A stretch of 64,000 nucleotides of DNA from contig JAEMGR010000005.1 of NCBI GenBank assembly GCA_016458225.1, forward strand, positions 558,001 to 622,000, given 5' to 3'. The notes beneath the pieces were generated by a model. The model was not told the DNA's origin. It saw only the letters and a list, made by a program, of their open reading frames with translations, and ran no database searches. Positions 1 through 8,676 of this stretch are shown in pieces. The position numbers were made by a program, and so were the translations under genes. Position 1 is the stretch's first letter. Each line of letters begins with the position of its first letter. Origin of the DNA: Myxococcaceae bacterium JPH2 (lineage in GTDB: Bacteria; Myxococcota; Myxococcia; Myxococcales; Myxococcaceae).

Positions 1-1839
1 CGGGAGGGCCTCGGCCAGCAGGACGTTCACGTCACCGGCCTCGTGCGCCAACCGGTACTCCAAGAAGCCTTGCGCGCGGCGCCCCAGGACGAGCAGCGCC
101 CGTGCCGCCACGCGATGCGAGGGCGCGTCCACGGGCCGCAGGTAGAGCGCGCGGTTCACGAACGCGAGCGCGGATCCCGCCTGCGCGGAGCCCTGATTGG
201 CGTACGCCACGCCCACCGCCTGGTACAGCAGGTAGTCGGACGGGTGCAGGTCGATGAGCGCCAGGCCCCGCTCGCGCACCTGCTCCAGTGGGGCCTTCGC
301 AGCCACGAGCCCCACCAGCTCGGACTCCGCCGACTCCAGGTCGTGGCGCCCCAGCCACGCCGCCCCGAGCGACAGCGCGCCGAGCCCCACCGCCCAGGCC
401 ATCGCGGGCCGAGGCCGCACGCTGCGCAGCGCCGAACCCGCGCGAGCCTTGTCCTCGGAGGGACGCGCCACGGTGCCCAGCACCACCCACGCGGCGACCG
501 CGCACGCGGGCAACTCCAGGCTGAAGTCGAAGAGGTTGTGCAAGCCCAACGCGGCCACACCGCCGAGCGCGGCCAGCTCCGCCGCGCCATGCCCCTCCTG
601 CCGCAGCAGTCGCAGGAAGGCCCATGCGCCCAACACCAGCAGCATGAGCCCCGGGACACCGAACTCCGCGCCCCACTGGAGCACGACGTTCTCCGGATGG
701 GTGAGCGTGTTGGGATTGGGCTCCGTCTGGTAGCGCGGGAAGGTGGGCTCGAACGCGCCGCGCCCCATGCCGAGCACGGGGAAGGACTCCGCGGCCCGCA
801 CCATCATCGGCCACAGCTCCACCTTGCTGTGGCGCAGCTTGTCCACGCTGTCCGCCGTGCGCGCCTCGGCCCACAGGCGATCCGCGGCCAGATAGGCGCC
901 CGACGCCAGCACGGCCAGGAGCCCGAACAGCACCGCCGCGCTGCGCCCCCACATGGGCATCGGTCGGCCCTCACCGCCGCGCCGCTGCCGGATGAGCAGC
1001 AGCGCCAGCAGCACCTGACCGAACACGAAGAACACGATGCCGCCGCGAGACAGCGACAGCAGCACACCCGCGCCCGACACGAGCGCGGCCAGCGCAAACA
1101 GGAGCGCCCGCACCCGCTCGCCCACCGTCAACGCCAGCCCCAAGGACACCGTGGCCGCCAGCCCCAGGAAGCCCGCCAGGTGGTTGGGATTGGCGAAGAA
1201 CGTCACCAGCGTCGGCTGCGCGTGCACCCACGGCAGCACGCCAAACAGCGCGTTGACGCCAAACAGCGCGTGACCGAATCCCACCGCCGCCACGCCCGCG
1301 CCCGTGAAGGCCACCACCGACAGCAACCGTTGCCGCGAAGCGCGCGAGCGACACACCTGCACGGCCGCGAGGAACGCCATGAGGTAGGCGAGGTGCTTCG
1401 CCAGCTCCCGCCACGTGGCCGGAGGATCCATCGACACCGGCCGAAGCCCCGTGAGCCCCAACGGAACGAGCGCGAACTCGCGCAGGGACGCCGCCTCGGG
1501 GCTGAAGACCTCGAGCACCGCCGTGGGCAACGGCACCAACTGCGCGAGACACAGCGCGATGGCGCCCACCAGCGGCGCCGCGAGCCAGGGCACCAAGAAG
1601 GACTGTCCCTGCCGCCGCGCGCCCACCGAGGCCAGCCCCAGTGCCAACCCGGCCACCACGCCCAGCGGCACGAGTCCCCAGCGAGCCGCGCCACCCAGGG
1701 ACAAGGGCCCCATGACGACGAGCACCGCGAGCGCGGCTTCCGCGAACACGGTGAACCGAGAGGTACGACGAGAAGCGGGGGACATGGGGGCGCGCGCGAT
1801 TATGTCACGAGCGCGCGGCCGCGCCCGATTCCGGCCCAT
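1..1839 (-). CDS. O-antigen ligase/Wzy-family polysaccharide polymerase with C-terminal TPR-like region (partial, C-terminus outside window)
   Basis: An integral-membrane protein of the O-antigen ligase/Wzy superfamily, expected to polymerise undecaprenyl-linked repeat units on the periplasmic face of the inner membrane. About 613 residues lie in the window and the 3' end is missing. Alternating hydrophobic segments fill roughly residues 30-460. The periplasmic-loop signatures FFANPNHLAGFLGL and THPENVVLQWGAEFGVPG are typical of the family. After residue about 500 the protein becomes soluble and helical (LIDLHPSDYLLYQAVGVAYA, then RALYLRPVDAPSHRVAARAL), which looks like TPR repeats. The ATG at 1839 is chosen because GAGGAG sits 5 nt upstream; an internal ATG at 1785 has no ribosome binding site. 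It could be the polymerase for the whole locus or a ligase; a second candidate lies at 33708-35186. The family call is firm, the exact role is inferred. Confidence 0.85.
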   Translation of the reverse strand, partial: MGRNRARPRARDIIARAPMSPASRRTSRFTVFAEAALAVLVVMGPLSLGGAARWGLVPLGVVAGLALGLASVGARRQGQSFLVPWLAAPLVGAIALCLAQLVPLPTAVLEVFSPEAASLREFALVPLGLTGLRPVSMDPPATWRELAKHLAYLMAFLAAVQVCRSRASRQRLLSVVAFTGAGVAAVGFGHALFGVNALFGVLPWVHAQPTLVTFFANPNHLAGFLGLAATVSLGLALTVGERVRALLFALAALVSGAGVLLSLSRGGIVFFVFGQVLLALLLIRQRRGGEGRPMPMWGRSAAVLFGLLAVLASGAYLAADRLWAEARTADSVDKLRHSKVELWPMMVRAAESFPVLGMGRGAFEPTFPRYQTEPNPNTLTHPENVVLQWGAEFGVPGLMLLVLGAWAFLRLLRQEGHGAAELAALGGVAALGLHNLFDFSLELPACAVAAWVVLGTVARPSEDKARAGSALRSVRPRPAMAWAVGLGALSLGAAWLGRHDLESAESELVGLVAAKAPLEQVRERGLALIDLHPSDYLLYQAVGVAYANQGSAQAGSALAFVNRALYLRPVDAPSHRVAARALLVLGRRAQGFLEYRLAHEAGDVNVLLAEALP

Positions 1840-2172
1840 GCTGGCTCCTCGGACGCCCGCCGAGCACGCGCGTCACGGCCCCTGAAACACGCCGGATGAA
1901 ACAAGCTCAGAGCCCCCTGAGCGTCGGGCGCTTCGCCCTCGGGTCGCACACGCCTGGTCAAAGGCGGACACCCGGCCCCGCCCCGAAGGCAGCTCCATCA
2001 CGCTTCTTCGAGCACGGGGTGGCCCTCGCATGCGGCCCACCCGGGACACGGGCTCCCAGGTCCGAGCCTCCAGGCGAGCGGGCAGCCCAGCCCTCCGCCC
2101 GCGCACACGAGGGACACCGGCGCGCTTCCATCGCTTGCATCCCGGGGGCCATCTGGCATCTTCCGCGAGCCC
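1840..2172. other. Divergent intergenic region without a recognised gene
   Basis: These 333 bases separate the minus-strand polymerase gene from the plus-strand lipoprotein gene, so promoters for both should lie here. I see no convincing -35/-10 or -24/-12 pair. A small hairpin (GGGCG CTT CGCCC, 1926-1938) is present but is only 5 bp long. Confidence 0.4.
1845..1850 (-). promoter_or_regulatory. Ribosome binding site deciding the start of the Wzy-family gene
   Basis: On the minus strand GAGGAG lies 5 nt before the ATG at 1839. The alternative in-frame ATG at 1785 has only C-rich sequence upstream, so the longer start is preferred. Confidence 0.6.
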
Positions 2173-2448
2173 ATGCGTCGCCTCGTCCTCACCGCCACCC
2201 TGCTCTGCGCCACCCTGTCCGGGCTCACCGCGTGCAAGAGCGCCTGCCGCGAGCTGTCCGAGAAGCTCTGCGATTGCGCCGTCAACTCCGTGGAGAAGCA
2301 GGCCTGCGAGCGCCGCGCCGCGCAGGAGGAGGGCCGCGTCGAGCCCACCGCTGACGACGACCTCGCCTGCGAGGCGAAGCTGGACGTGTGCGACTGCCAC
2401 GTCATCGAGACGGACGAAGGCAAGCGCAACTGCGGCCTGGCCCGCTAG
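2173..2448 (+). CDS. Small Cys-rich predicted lipoprotein
   Basis: A 91-residue protein with a lipoprotein signal peptide: a basic start (MRR), a hydrophobic core, and the lipobox LTAC ending at Cys21, the expected lipidation site. The mature part is short, charged and Cys-rich (Cys25, then CDC, C, C and CDC patterns), suggesting disulfide bonds outside the cytoplasm. I do not recognise a family. It converges on the acyltransferase gene at 2445, with a 4-nt overlap of the two coding ends. The ATG has no strong ribosome binding site, but the signal peptide fits this start. Function unknown. Confidence 0.7.
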   Translation: MRRLVLTATLLCATLSGLTACKSACRELSEKLCDCAVNSVEKQACERRAAQEEGRVEPTADDDLACEAKLDVCDCHVIETDEGKRNCGLAR

Positions 2449-3611
2449 CCCTGGCTGGCGGACAGCTTCGCGGCGCCCTCCGCCTCCACCCACGGCTGGA
2501 GCGCGCGCCGCACCCGCGAGCGCCACGGCGTCTCCACCCAGTGGTGGACCGCCAGCGACGCGGGCACCAGCAACACCATCAGCAATCCCAGCCATCGCCA
2601 CGGTGAGGACAGGTCCAATCGGGACTCCAGTCCGTGCACCACCTCGCTCACCGGGTACTGCAGCAGATACAGGGCATAGCTCGCACCGCCGAGCCGCACC
2701 GCGAGCGGCCGCGACAACACCCGGCCCAGCAGCCCTCCACCGCGCGCCAACCCATACACGAGCAGCCCGGACGCCGGCGCCAGCAGCGCGTTGTGCATCA
2801 GCGGGTACGGCAGCGCGGGCCCCGCAGCGAAGCCCGCCACGAGCAGACCCGCCCCCACCAGCGCCATCCAGGTTCCTGAGCGGGGACTCGCGGCCTCACG
2901 CTCGCGCACGAAGGCCACGCCCAGCATCACCCCCAGCAGGAACTCCGGCAGCCGCGCCAGCGGGCTGAACTTGAGGGCCGTCAGCCACGTGCCGGAGGCA
3001 TACACGTCAAAGGGGCCCGGACCATCTGGCTGGAGCCAGAGGTAGAGCAGCGAGGGGACGAGCCCCAACCCCCAGACCCCCGCCAGCGCCAGGACGAGGC
3101 CCCCTCCGCGAGGTGTCCGCAGCCGACGCGCCAGGCTCGGGAAGACCGCGTAGAAGAAGGCCTCCACGGCCACGGACCAGCCCGGCGGGTTCCAGTAGAG
3201 CGCCAGCTTGGGCACCCACGCCTGGAGCAGCAGCAGCGTGGCCATCCCGGCGCTCCCGAGCTTGAGGGACGCAACCGCCGGCGCATTGACCGCCAGCGAG
3301 CGCCCCATCGTCGGTGGCGCCGAGAGCACGAACGCGAGCAGGAAGACGGGGTACACGCGGGCCAGCCGCGCGCTCCAGAACGCGCGAACCCCACCGCGCA
3401 TCGCCCCGTCCGCGCTCACGTAGTTGTACGCGAGCACGAAGCCCGACAGGACGAAGAACACCCCCACCGAGGCGTAGCCCGCGCCCACGAGATGGCGCAG
3501 CCACGTCGGCGCATCGTCCATGCACGGCACGGCGAAGTGGAACAGCACCACATGCAGGGCCGCGTAGAAGCGCAGCCCCGTGAGTGCATCCAACGAACCG
3601 CCCGGCTTCAC
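2445..3611 (-). CDS. Acyltransferase-3 (OafA-type) membrane O-acyltransferase
   Basis: A 388-residue multi-spanning protein of the acyltransferase-3 family, which transfers acetyl or other acyl groups onto sugars of exported polysaccharides. It opens with the family signature LDALTGLRFYAALHVVLFHF, carrying the conserved His, followed by the SARLARVYPVF segment and WSVAVEAFFYAVFPSL. About ten membrane segments follow. The start is taken as GTG at 3611 because it overlaps the TGA of the upstream UDP-glucose dehydrogenase gene by 4 nt (GTGA), implying translational coupling. An open frame continues further upstream but runs inside the dehydrogenase gene. It closely resembles the acyltransferase at 24542-25738 (shared AFFYAVFP and ARLPEF motifs), so these two look like paralogues. 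Likely role: acylation of the polysaccharide made by this locus. Confidence 0.85.
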   Translation of the reverse strand: MKPGGSLDALTGLRFYAALHVVLFHFAVPCMDDAPTWLRHLVGAGYASVGVFFVLSGFVLAYNYVSADGAMRGGVRAFWSARLARVYPVFLLAFVLSAPPTMGRSLAVNAPAVASLKLGSAGMATLLLLQAWVPKLALYWNPPGWSVAVEAFFYAVFPSLARRLRTPRGGGLVLALAGVWGLGLVPSLLYLWLQPDGPGPFDVYASGTWLTALKFSPLARLPEFLLGVMLGVAFVREREAASPRSGTWMALVGAGLLVAGFAAGPALPYPLMHNALLAPASGLLVYGLARGGGLLGRVLSRPLAVRLGGASYALYLLQYPVSEVVHGLESRLDLSSPWRWLGLLMVLLVPASLAVHHWVETPWRSRVRRALQPWVEAEGAAKLSASQG

Positions 3612-4906
3612 CGACGGCCGATGCTGAAGTGGGTGAAGCCCAGCTCCCGCATGCGAACCGGGTCGTAGATGTTGCGCCCGTCGAAGATGACCGGCGCCTT
3701 CATGAGCGCCTTCATGCGCTCGAAGTCCGGGTGACGGAACTCGTTCCACTCCGTGACGACGAAGAGCGCGTCCACGCCCTCCAGCGCCTCGTAGGGCACC
3801 GACGCGTAGCGGATGCGATCGCCGAAGACGCGCTTGGCGGCGTGCGCGGCCACCGGATCATGCGCCACCACCTGCGCGCCCTTGCCGATGAGCCCCTCGA
3901 TGACCTCGATGGCCGGCGCCTCGCGCATGTCGTCCGTCTTCGGCTTGAAGGCCAGACCCCAGACGCCGAACTTCTTGCCCTCGAGCGAGCCGAAGTGCTT
4001 CACGGCCTTGGTCACCAGCAGCTTCTTCTGGCGCTCGTTGGTGCGCTCCACCGCGCGCAGCAGGTCCAGCTCCAGGCCGTACTCACGCGCCGTCGTGACG
4101 AGCGCCTTCACGTCCTTGGGGAAGCACGAGCCGCCGTAGCCCACGCCCGGGAAGAGGAACGGGTAGCCGATGCGCTTGTCCGCGCCCAGGCCCTTGCGCA
4201 CGAAGTCCACGTCCGCGCCCACCTTCTCGCAGAGCGCGGCGACGTCGTTCATGAACGAGATGCGCGTGGCCAGCATCGCGTTGGCCGCATACTTCGTCAG
4301 CTCCGCCGAGCGCGTGTCCATGAACAGGATGGGGTGCTCGGTGCGCACGAAGGGGGCGTACAGCTCGCCCATCACCTTGCGCGCGCGCTCGGACTCCACG
4401 CCGATGACGACGCGGTCCGGCTTGAGGAAGTCGTCCAGCGCGGCGCCTTCCTTGAGGAACTCGGGGTTGGAGACGACGTCGAACTCGGCGCTCGCCACCT
4501 TCGCGATGGCCGCGCGCACCTTGTCGGCGGTGCCCACCGGCACGGTGCTCTTGTCCACCACCACCGTGTACTGCTTGATGGCGCGGCCAATCTGCTCGGC
4601 GGCGGCCAACACGTACTGGAGGTCGGCCTCGCCGCTCTCACCCTCGGGCGTACCCACCGCGATGAACACCACCTGCGCGGGAGCCACCGCCTCGGTCAGG
4701 TTCGTGGTGAACGCGAGCCGCTTCTCCCGCACGTTCTTGCGGATCAGCTCCTCGAGCCCCGGCTCGTAGATGGGCACTTCGCCCGCCAGGAGCATGCGAA
4801 TCTTCCGCTCGTCGATGTCCACACACGTGACATCGTTCCCGGAGTCCGCGAAGCAGGTTCCCGCGACGAGCCCGACGTAGCCCGTACCGATGATGGCAAT
4901 GCGCAT
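3608..4906 (-). CDS. ugd: UDP-glucose 6-dehydrogenase
   Basis: A 432-residue UDP-glucose/GDP-mannose dehydrogenase that oxidises UDP-glucose to UDP-glucuronate with NAD+, supplying uronic acid for the polysaccharide. The N-terminus has the NAD-binding motif IGTGYVGLVAG (6-16). Further landmarks are the acidic DID at the end of strand two, YEPGLEEL at 47-54, NPEFLKEG at 148-155, and the catalytic cysteine in GVGYGGSCFPKD (Cys261). The UDP-binding C-terminal domain (FGVWGLAFKPKTDDMREAPA) is complete and the length is normal. It overlaps the acyltransferase gene downstream by 4 nt. The substrate UDP-glucose is the best guess; a UDP-N-acetyl sugar dehydrogenase cannot be excluded from sequence alone. 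Confidence 0.93.
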   Translation of the reverse strand: MRIAIIGTGYVGLVAGTCFADSGNDVTCVDIDERKIRMLLAGEVPIYEPGLEELIRKNVREKRLAFTTNLTEAVAPAQVVFIAVGTPEGESGEADLQYVLAAAEQIGRAIKQYTVVVDKSTVPVGTADKVRAAIAKVASAEFDVVSNPEFLKEGAALDDFLKPDRVVIGVESERARKVMGELYAPFVRTEHPILFMDTRSAELTKYAANAMLATRISFMNDVAALCEKVGADVDFVRKGLGADKRIGYPFLFPGVGYGGSCFPKDVKALVTTAREYGLELDLLRAVERTNERQKKLLVTKAVKHFGSLEGKKFGVWGLAFKPKTDDMREAPAIEVIEGLIGKGAQVVAHDPVAAHAAKRVFGDRIRYASVPYEALEGVDALFVVTEWNEFRHPDFERMKALMKAPVIFDGRNIYDPVRMRELGFTHFSIGRR

Positions 4907-5008
4907 TGAAAGACCCAGTCCCCAGCGTTGGGAGTGACGGCTCGGGACTCATACGCCGAGACCCACACCGAAAGGAAGTCCGTCCCGGGTACCAGGGTCC
5001 CGCCAGCC

Positions 5009-5980
5009 TCAGCGCCCCGCCAGCAGGCGCCGGAGCCGCTCCACCCCTCGGAGCGCCGTGGTCCGCCCCGGGGTGCTCACCGGACCCACCACGAGCCGGT
5101 CCAACAGCTCGCGGGTCGCGCCCCGCAGAGGCGGCATCGCCGCGGTGGCCTGCGGCGCCGCGTCCACGAAGATGCGCGCCACGATGGCCAGCGACGTGTA
5201 CAGCGCGCGCTCCATGCGCCACGCCTTGGCCCGCTCCAGCAGGGCGGGGACATCCAGGGTCCGGGAGTACACCCCACCCATCCACGTCGCGCCCGTGACG
5301 AGTTCGCGCATGTCCACGAAGGACAGCCAGGGCACGTCATAGCCGCGGCTGGCCTGATCCAACGCGAGCAGCAGCACCGCGTCTTCCAGGTCGGGCCGGA
5401 ACACCGAGGGCCCATACACTTTCATGGCCCGGGAGCGCTCGAACACGGCGGCGAGCTGCTCTCGGCGCTGCGGACCCAGGACGTCCGAATAGAGATAGAT
5501 GGGGGTTCGCCCATCGGACACCACGCGCGTGGCGCCGCTGCCGGAGGTGTCCTCCTCGGGACGGAAGTCGTGGTTGGACAAAAAACCGGCGAAGCCATCC
5601 ACATCCATCCGGCGCAGCAGCACCTGGATGTCGAGCACGGGCCGGAAGCCCACGTGCGGATAGAGCGCCTCGGCGAACGACGCGCCCCCCAGCAGGAGCA
5701 GCTTGCGTCCTTCCAGCTCGTCCACGATGCGCTTGAAGTGGACCAGCTTCATCACGTTGTCGTTCACCGACCCCTGATAGATGGTCATCAGTCGGTCGCG
5801 CGCCCACTCGGGCGCATGGCCGCCTCCCAACCGATACTCGAGGTTGTAGGCCGCCAGCGGCGCCAGGCCCTGGGCAATGGCCCAGTCCACGTACTCCTCC
5901 CAGGGAGCGCCCTTCAGCCCTCCACGGGGTGGATCAAACGCGGCAAGGGTGCGGACGGTATCGATGAGGCTCGGCGCCAT
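5009..5980 (-). CDS. Nucleotidyltransferase-fold family protein (NTP_transf_5-like) with degenerate DxD
   Basis: A 323-residue protein of the group annotated as nucleotidyltransferase family proteins found in polysaccharide loci. The signature region LLLLGGASFAEALYPHVGFR (residues 94-113) matches the family pattern in which a nucleotide-binding G(G/K)xx motif precedes an R...DxD metal site. Here the metal site reads LDIQVLL (Asp117, Gln119), so the second Asp is replaced by Gln. The neighbouring homologue at 6030-7088 has the intact DVD. This copy may therefore be inactive as a transferase or act as a partner. The start at 5980 has AGGGG about 8 nt upstream. True substrate unknown. Confidence 0.7.
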   Translation of the reverse strand: MAPSLIDTVRTLAAFDPPRGGLKGAPWEEYVDWAIAQGLAPLAAYNLEYRLGGGHAPEWARDRLMTIYQGSVNDNVMKLVHFKRIVDELEGRKLLLLGGASFAEALYPHVGFRPVLDIQVLLRRMDVDGFAGFLSNHDFRPEEDTSGSGATRVVSDGRTPIYLYSDVLGPQRREQLAAVFERSRAMKVYGPSVFRPDLEDAVLLLALDQASRGYDVPWLSFVDMRELVTGATWMGGVYSRTLDVPALLERAKAWRMERALYTSLAIVARIFVDAAPQATAAMPPLRGATRELLDRLVVGPVSTPGRTTALRGVERLRRLLAGR

Positions 5981-6029
5981 GGTGCGGCCCCTTTAACGGG
6001 CGGAACGCACCCGCCGCAATGCCCGCATG

Positions 6030-7088
6030 TCACCCCGCACTGTTTCCCCGGAATCCGTCCAGTCGCGCCCGGGCCGCGGCCTCCAGGCGGCGCAGCGTGT
6101 ACCGGGCCATGTCCCCCACGTGCGGCGCCAAGAGGAGCTTGGCCGCCATCCACGCGGGCTTGCTCTTCGCCAGCCCCGTGCTCAGCAACCGCGCTTCGGA
6201 GAAACAGCGCGCCGCCACCTCTCGCTGCCACCACGGAGGCGCCAGGGCCGAGAGCACGTCCGCGGGCACGGGCGCCGCCATCAGCCGGTGCGCCGCCTCC
6301 CACGCGTACCACGCCAGATGTGGCAGCGCCGTCTCCCGCGCGAGCGAAACCACCTCCGCCCAATCCAAGGGCGCCCGCGCCGCGCTCGGCAGCGCCAGGA
6401 GCTTCAGGTCGAACAGCCACGCCAACCGCTGGAGCAAGTGATTGCTGGCGTGCAGCGCCAGGTACACCGCCTCGTCCTCCGCGTTCGGATGGCGCACGCG
6501 CAAGCCATCCCACTCCTCGACCTCCGAGCGCGCCACCAGCGCATCGCCCTCCAGCGCGCGGCCGTAGCCCGCGAGCGCCCGGAAGTGCAGCTCCACCAAC
6601 CCGGCGGCGCCCGTCAGCTCCAGGTGATGCGAGTCCTCATGGGCGTGCGCGGGGCCGCGGATCCGCAACCCCAGCCCCGTGAGCGCGCGCACGGAACGGT
6701 CCACCTCGGCGCGAGTCACCAGCAAGTCGACATCGCTCGTCGCGCGCTGGAGTGGGTCCGGATACAGCCGCCGCGCCAACCCGTATCCCTTGAGCAACAC
6801 CGGCGTCACGCCTTCCGAAGCCAGCGCCTTCACGGCCTTCGCGAGCAGCGCCTTCACGCGCATCACGCGGGCAGCGTTGCCCAACGACTCGCGGCGGAGC
6901 AGCGCACGGGCCTCGTTGGGAAGTGTCCACCCCGCGCGCGACACCGCGTGCTCGACGAACCCCACGAGCCCATGCCGAACCGAGGCCTGGACGAACGCGA
7001 CCGCGTGCTCGGGCGCCACCGACGCGGCCGGGGCAGCGGGCCACGCGCGCAGCAACGACACCAGCGCGAGCCCGCCCTCCGTGCTCAC
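6030..7088 (-). CDS. Nucleotidyltransferase family protein (NTP_transf_5-like), intact DxD
   Basis: A 352-residue protein with the family signature VLLKGYGLARRLYPDP (97-112) followed by the metal site SDVDLLV (Asp119 and Asp121), as in polymerase-beta-like nucleotidyltransferases. These proteins are common in capsule and exopolysaccharide loci, but their substrates are not established. The gene starts with GTG at 7088, overlapping the stop of the WecA-like gene by 4 nt (GTGA), and is followed 50 nt later by a paralogue with a degenerate metal site. Co-transcription with the initiating transferase suggests a role in precursor handling or regulation of synthesis, but this is inference. Confidence 0.75.
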   Translation of the reverse strand: MSTEGGLALVSLLRAWPAAPAASVAPEHAVAFVQASVRHGLVGFVEHAVSRAGWTLPNEARALLRRESLGNAARVMRVKALLAKAVKALASEGVTPVLLKGYGLARRLYPDPLQRATSDVDLLVTRAEVDRSVRALTGLGLRIRGPAHAHEDSHHLELTGAAGLVELHFRALAGYGRALEGDALVARSEVEEWDGLRVRHPNAEDEAVYLALHASNHLLQRLAWLFDLKLLALPSAARAPLDWAEVVSLARETALPHLAWYAWEAAHRLMAAPVPADVLSALAPPWWQREVAARCFSEARLLSTGLAKSKPAWMAAKLLLAPHVGDMARYTLRRLEAAARARLDGFRGNSAG

Positions 7089-8572
7089 CGTCGGAGCGCA
7101 ACCACGCGCGCGCCCGGAGCATCAGCAAGGAACAACAACGCCGCGGCACGCGCAGCCACCGCGTCCGCCACGACCTCCAGGGCCAGCTCCTCATCGCGGT
7201 TGATGGCCTCGCGCCCATCGCGCCAGCCGAGCACCAGCGCGCCGAGCACCGACTCCTGATGCTTCACCTCGATGCAGACCTCCAACGGCGCGGCCGTGTC
7301 CTGCCCAGGCCGCTGCGTCTCGAAGACCACGCCATCGGTCAGGCCATCTCGGACCTGCCGGAAGCGCAGCTCCTGGCGGGCCGCGTCCAGCGCTTCGGCC
7401 AGCGGGCGCACGGCGTTCCAGATGCCCTGGAGTGAGCCCGCGCCGCGCACCTCCGAGGTGACGTCGGTGACGAGCTGGCGCAGGCGGATGTTGCGCTGGC
7501 GCACCTGCTGAACCACCCCGGCGCTCTTGAGGTCCAGGTAGCCCAGCTTGCGCATCAACACGACGATGACGATGGCCATGCCGGTGAGCAGCAGGGCGCT
7601 CTGCGCGGTGTTGGCGAAGTTGAGCCCGAGCGCCGTGAGCGTGAACAGGCCGCAGAGGCCATACAGCACGAGCACGCTGCTGCGGTGGCTGAGCAACAGG
7701 CGGCTCATCAGGCGGTGGTGGATGTGCTCCTTGTCCGCGCTGAACAAGGGCCGCCCGAGCAACGAGCGGCGGATCATGGCCAGCAGGGTGTCCATGATGG
7801 GCAGGCCCAGCGACATGATGGGCACGAGCATGGCCACGGCGGTGCCGCTCTTCGTGCACGTCTTGATGGACACGGCCGCGAGCACGAAGCCGAGGAACAT
7901 GCTCCCGGTGTCCCCCATGAAGATGGAGGCCGGGTTGAAGTTGAACACCAGGAACCCAAGGATGGCGCCCGCGAGCGCGGCCATCAGCAAGCACAGCAAC
8001 ACGTCCCCGCGAGCCAGCGCGAGGATGAAGTTGGTGCCCACGCCGAAGAACGCCACGCCGCCCGCGAGCCCATCCAGTCCATCGATGAGGTTGAGCGCGT
8101 TGACCACGCCCACCACCCACAGCACGGTGAACGGAAGGCTGAGCACACCGAGCGGCAGCTCGAGCCCGAAAGGATTGGCGAGCGCCTCGATGCGAAAGCC
8201 GAGCGCATAGAGGCCCAGCGCCACCGCGAGCTGCACGGAGAACTTCAGCCGCGCGCCGGCGCCGCGCAGGTCGTCATAGAGCCCCAGCGCCGCGATGATG
8301 GCGCCGCCGATGAAGAGGCCGGCGATCAGCGCGGTCTGCGCGCGGAACTGGAAGCCCACGCCCGAGTCCACGAGGAACAGCGCGCACAGCGGCGCGAAGA
8401 ACCCACCGACGATGCCAATGCCGCCGAGCCTCGGAATGGGCCGGACATGCACCTTGCGACTCGAGTTCGCCTGGTCGAGCCAACCCCACGCATGGGCGCG
8501 GTTGCGCACCACGAGCGTGAGCACCAGGGCCACCATGAGCGAGATGAGGAAAGCGACGAAGAAGGTGACCAT
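7085..8572 (-). CDS. WecA/MraY-type polyprenyl-phosphate sugar-1-phosphate transferase with C-terminal GAF-like extension
   Basis: A 495-residue polytopic enzyme expected to start repeat-unit synthesis by moving a sugar-1-phosphate (GlcNAc-1-P in WecA) from UDP-sugar to undecaprenyl phosphate at the inner membrane. Family motifs are all present: LYDDLRG with the paired Asp (100-101), NALNLIDGLDGLAGG (158-172), FMGDTGS (219-225) and the loop motif KEHIHHRL (281-288). About eleven membrane segments occupy residues 1-340. Unlike plain WecA, a soluble tail of about 145 residues follows (352-495): a charged helix (VRQRNIRLRQLV), then a domain ending VLGALVLGW...EELALEVVADAVAARAAALL, which resembles the end of a GAF domain. 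The gene is followed with a 4-nt overlap by a nucleotidyltransferase-like gene. It is the likely initiating enzyme of the locus. Confidence 0.9.
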   Translation of the reverse strand: MVTFFVAFLISLMVALVLTLVVRNRAHAWGWLDQANSSRKVHVRPIPRLGGIGIVGGFFAPLCALFLVDSGVGFQFRAQTALIAGLFIGGAIIAALGLYDDLRGAGARLKFSVQLAVALGLYALGFRIEALANPFGLELPLGVLSLPFTVLWVVGVVNALNLIDGLDGLAGGVAFFGVGTNFILALARGDVLLCLLMAALAGAILGFLVFNFNPASIFMGDTGSMFLGFVLAAVSIKTCTKSGTAVAMLVPIMSLGLPIMDTLLAMIRRSLLGRPLFSADKEHIHHRLMSRLLLSHRSSVLVLYGLCGLFTLTALGLNFANTAQSALLLTGMAIVIVVLMRKLGYLDLKSAGVVQQVRQRNIRLRQLVTDVTSEVRGAGSLQGIWNAVRPLAEALDAARQELRFRQVRDGLTDGVVFETQRPGQDTAAPLEVCIEVKHQESVLGALVLGWRDGREAINRDEELALEVVADAVAARAAALLFLADAPGARVVALRR

Positions 8573-8676
8573 GCGAGTGGATGCCGGAGGTCATGGTGAG
8601 GGTCACTGCCCGGCGCGTCAACGTGTGTCATCCCCGAGCAGCGCGGTCGATCCCCTCCTCGGCGGGAAAGCTCAGT

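Noticed and set aside
43-1899. A long plus-strand open frame of 618 codons across the first gene
   Set aside because: Its translation is Arg/His/Gln-rich without any domain, while the opposite strand encodes a clear polytopic O-antigen ligase-type protein with a good ribosome binding site. It is a high-GC shadow.
3584-4909. A plus-strand open frame of 441 codons opposite ugd
   Set aside because: It is the antisense of a complete UDP-glucose dehydrogenase with intact motifs; composition is His/Leu/Arg-rich and unlike a protein.
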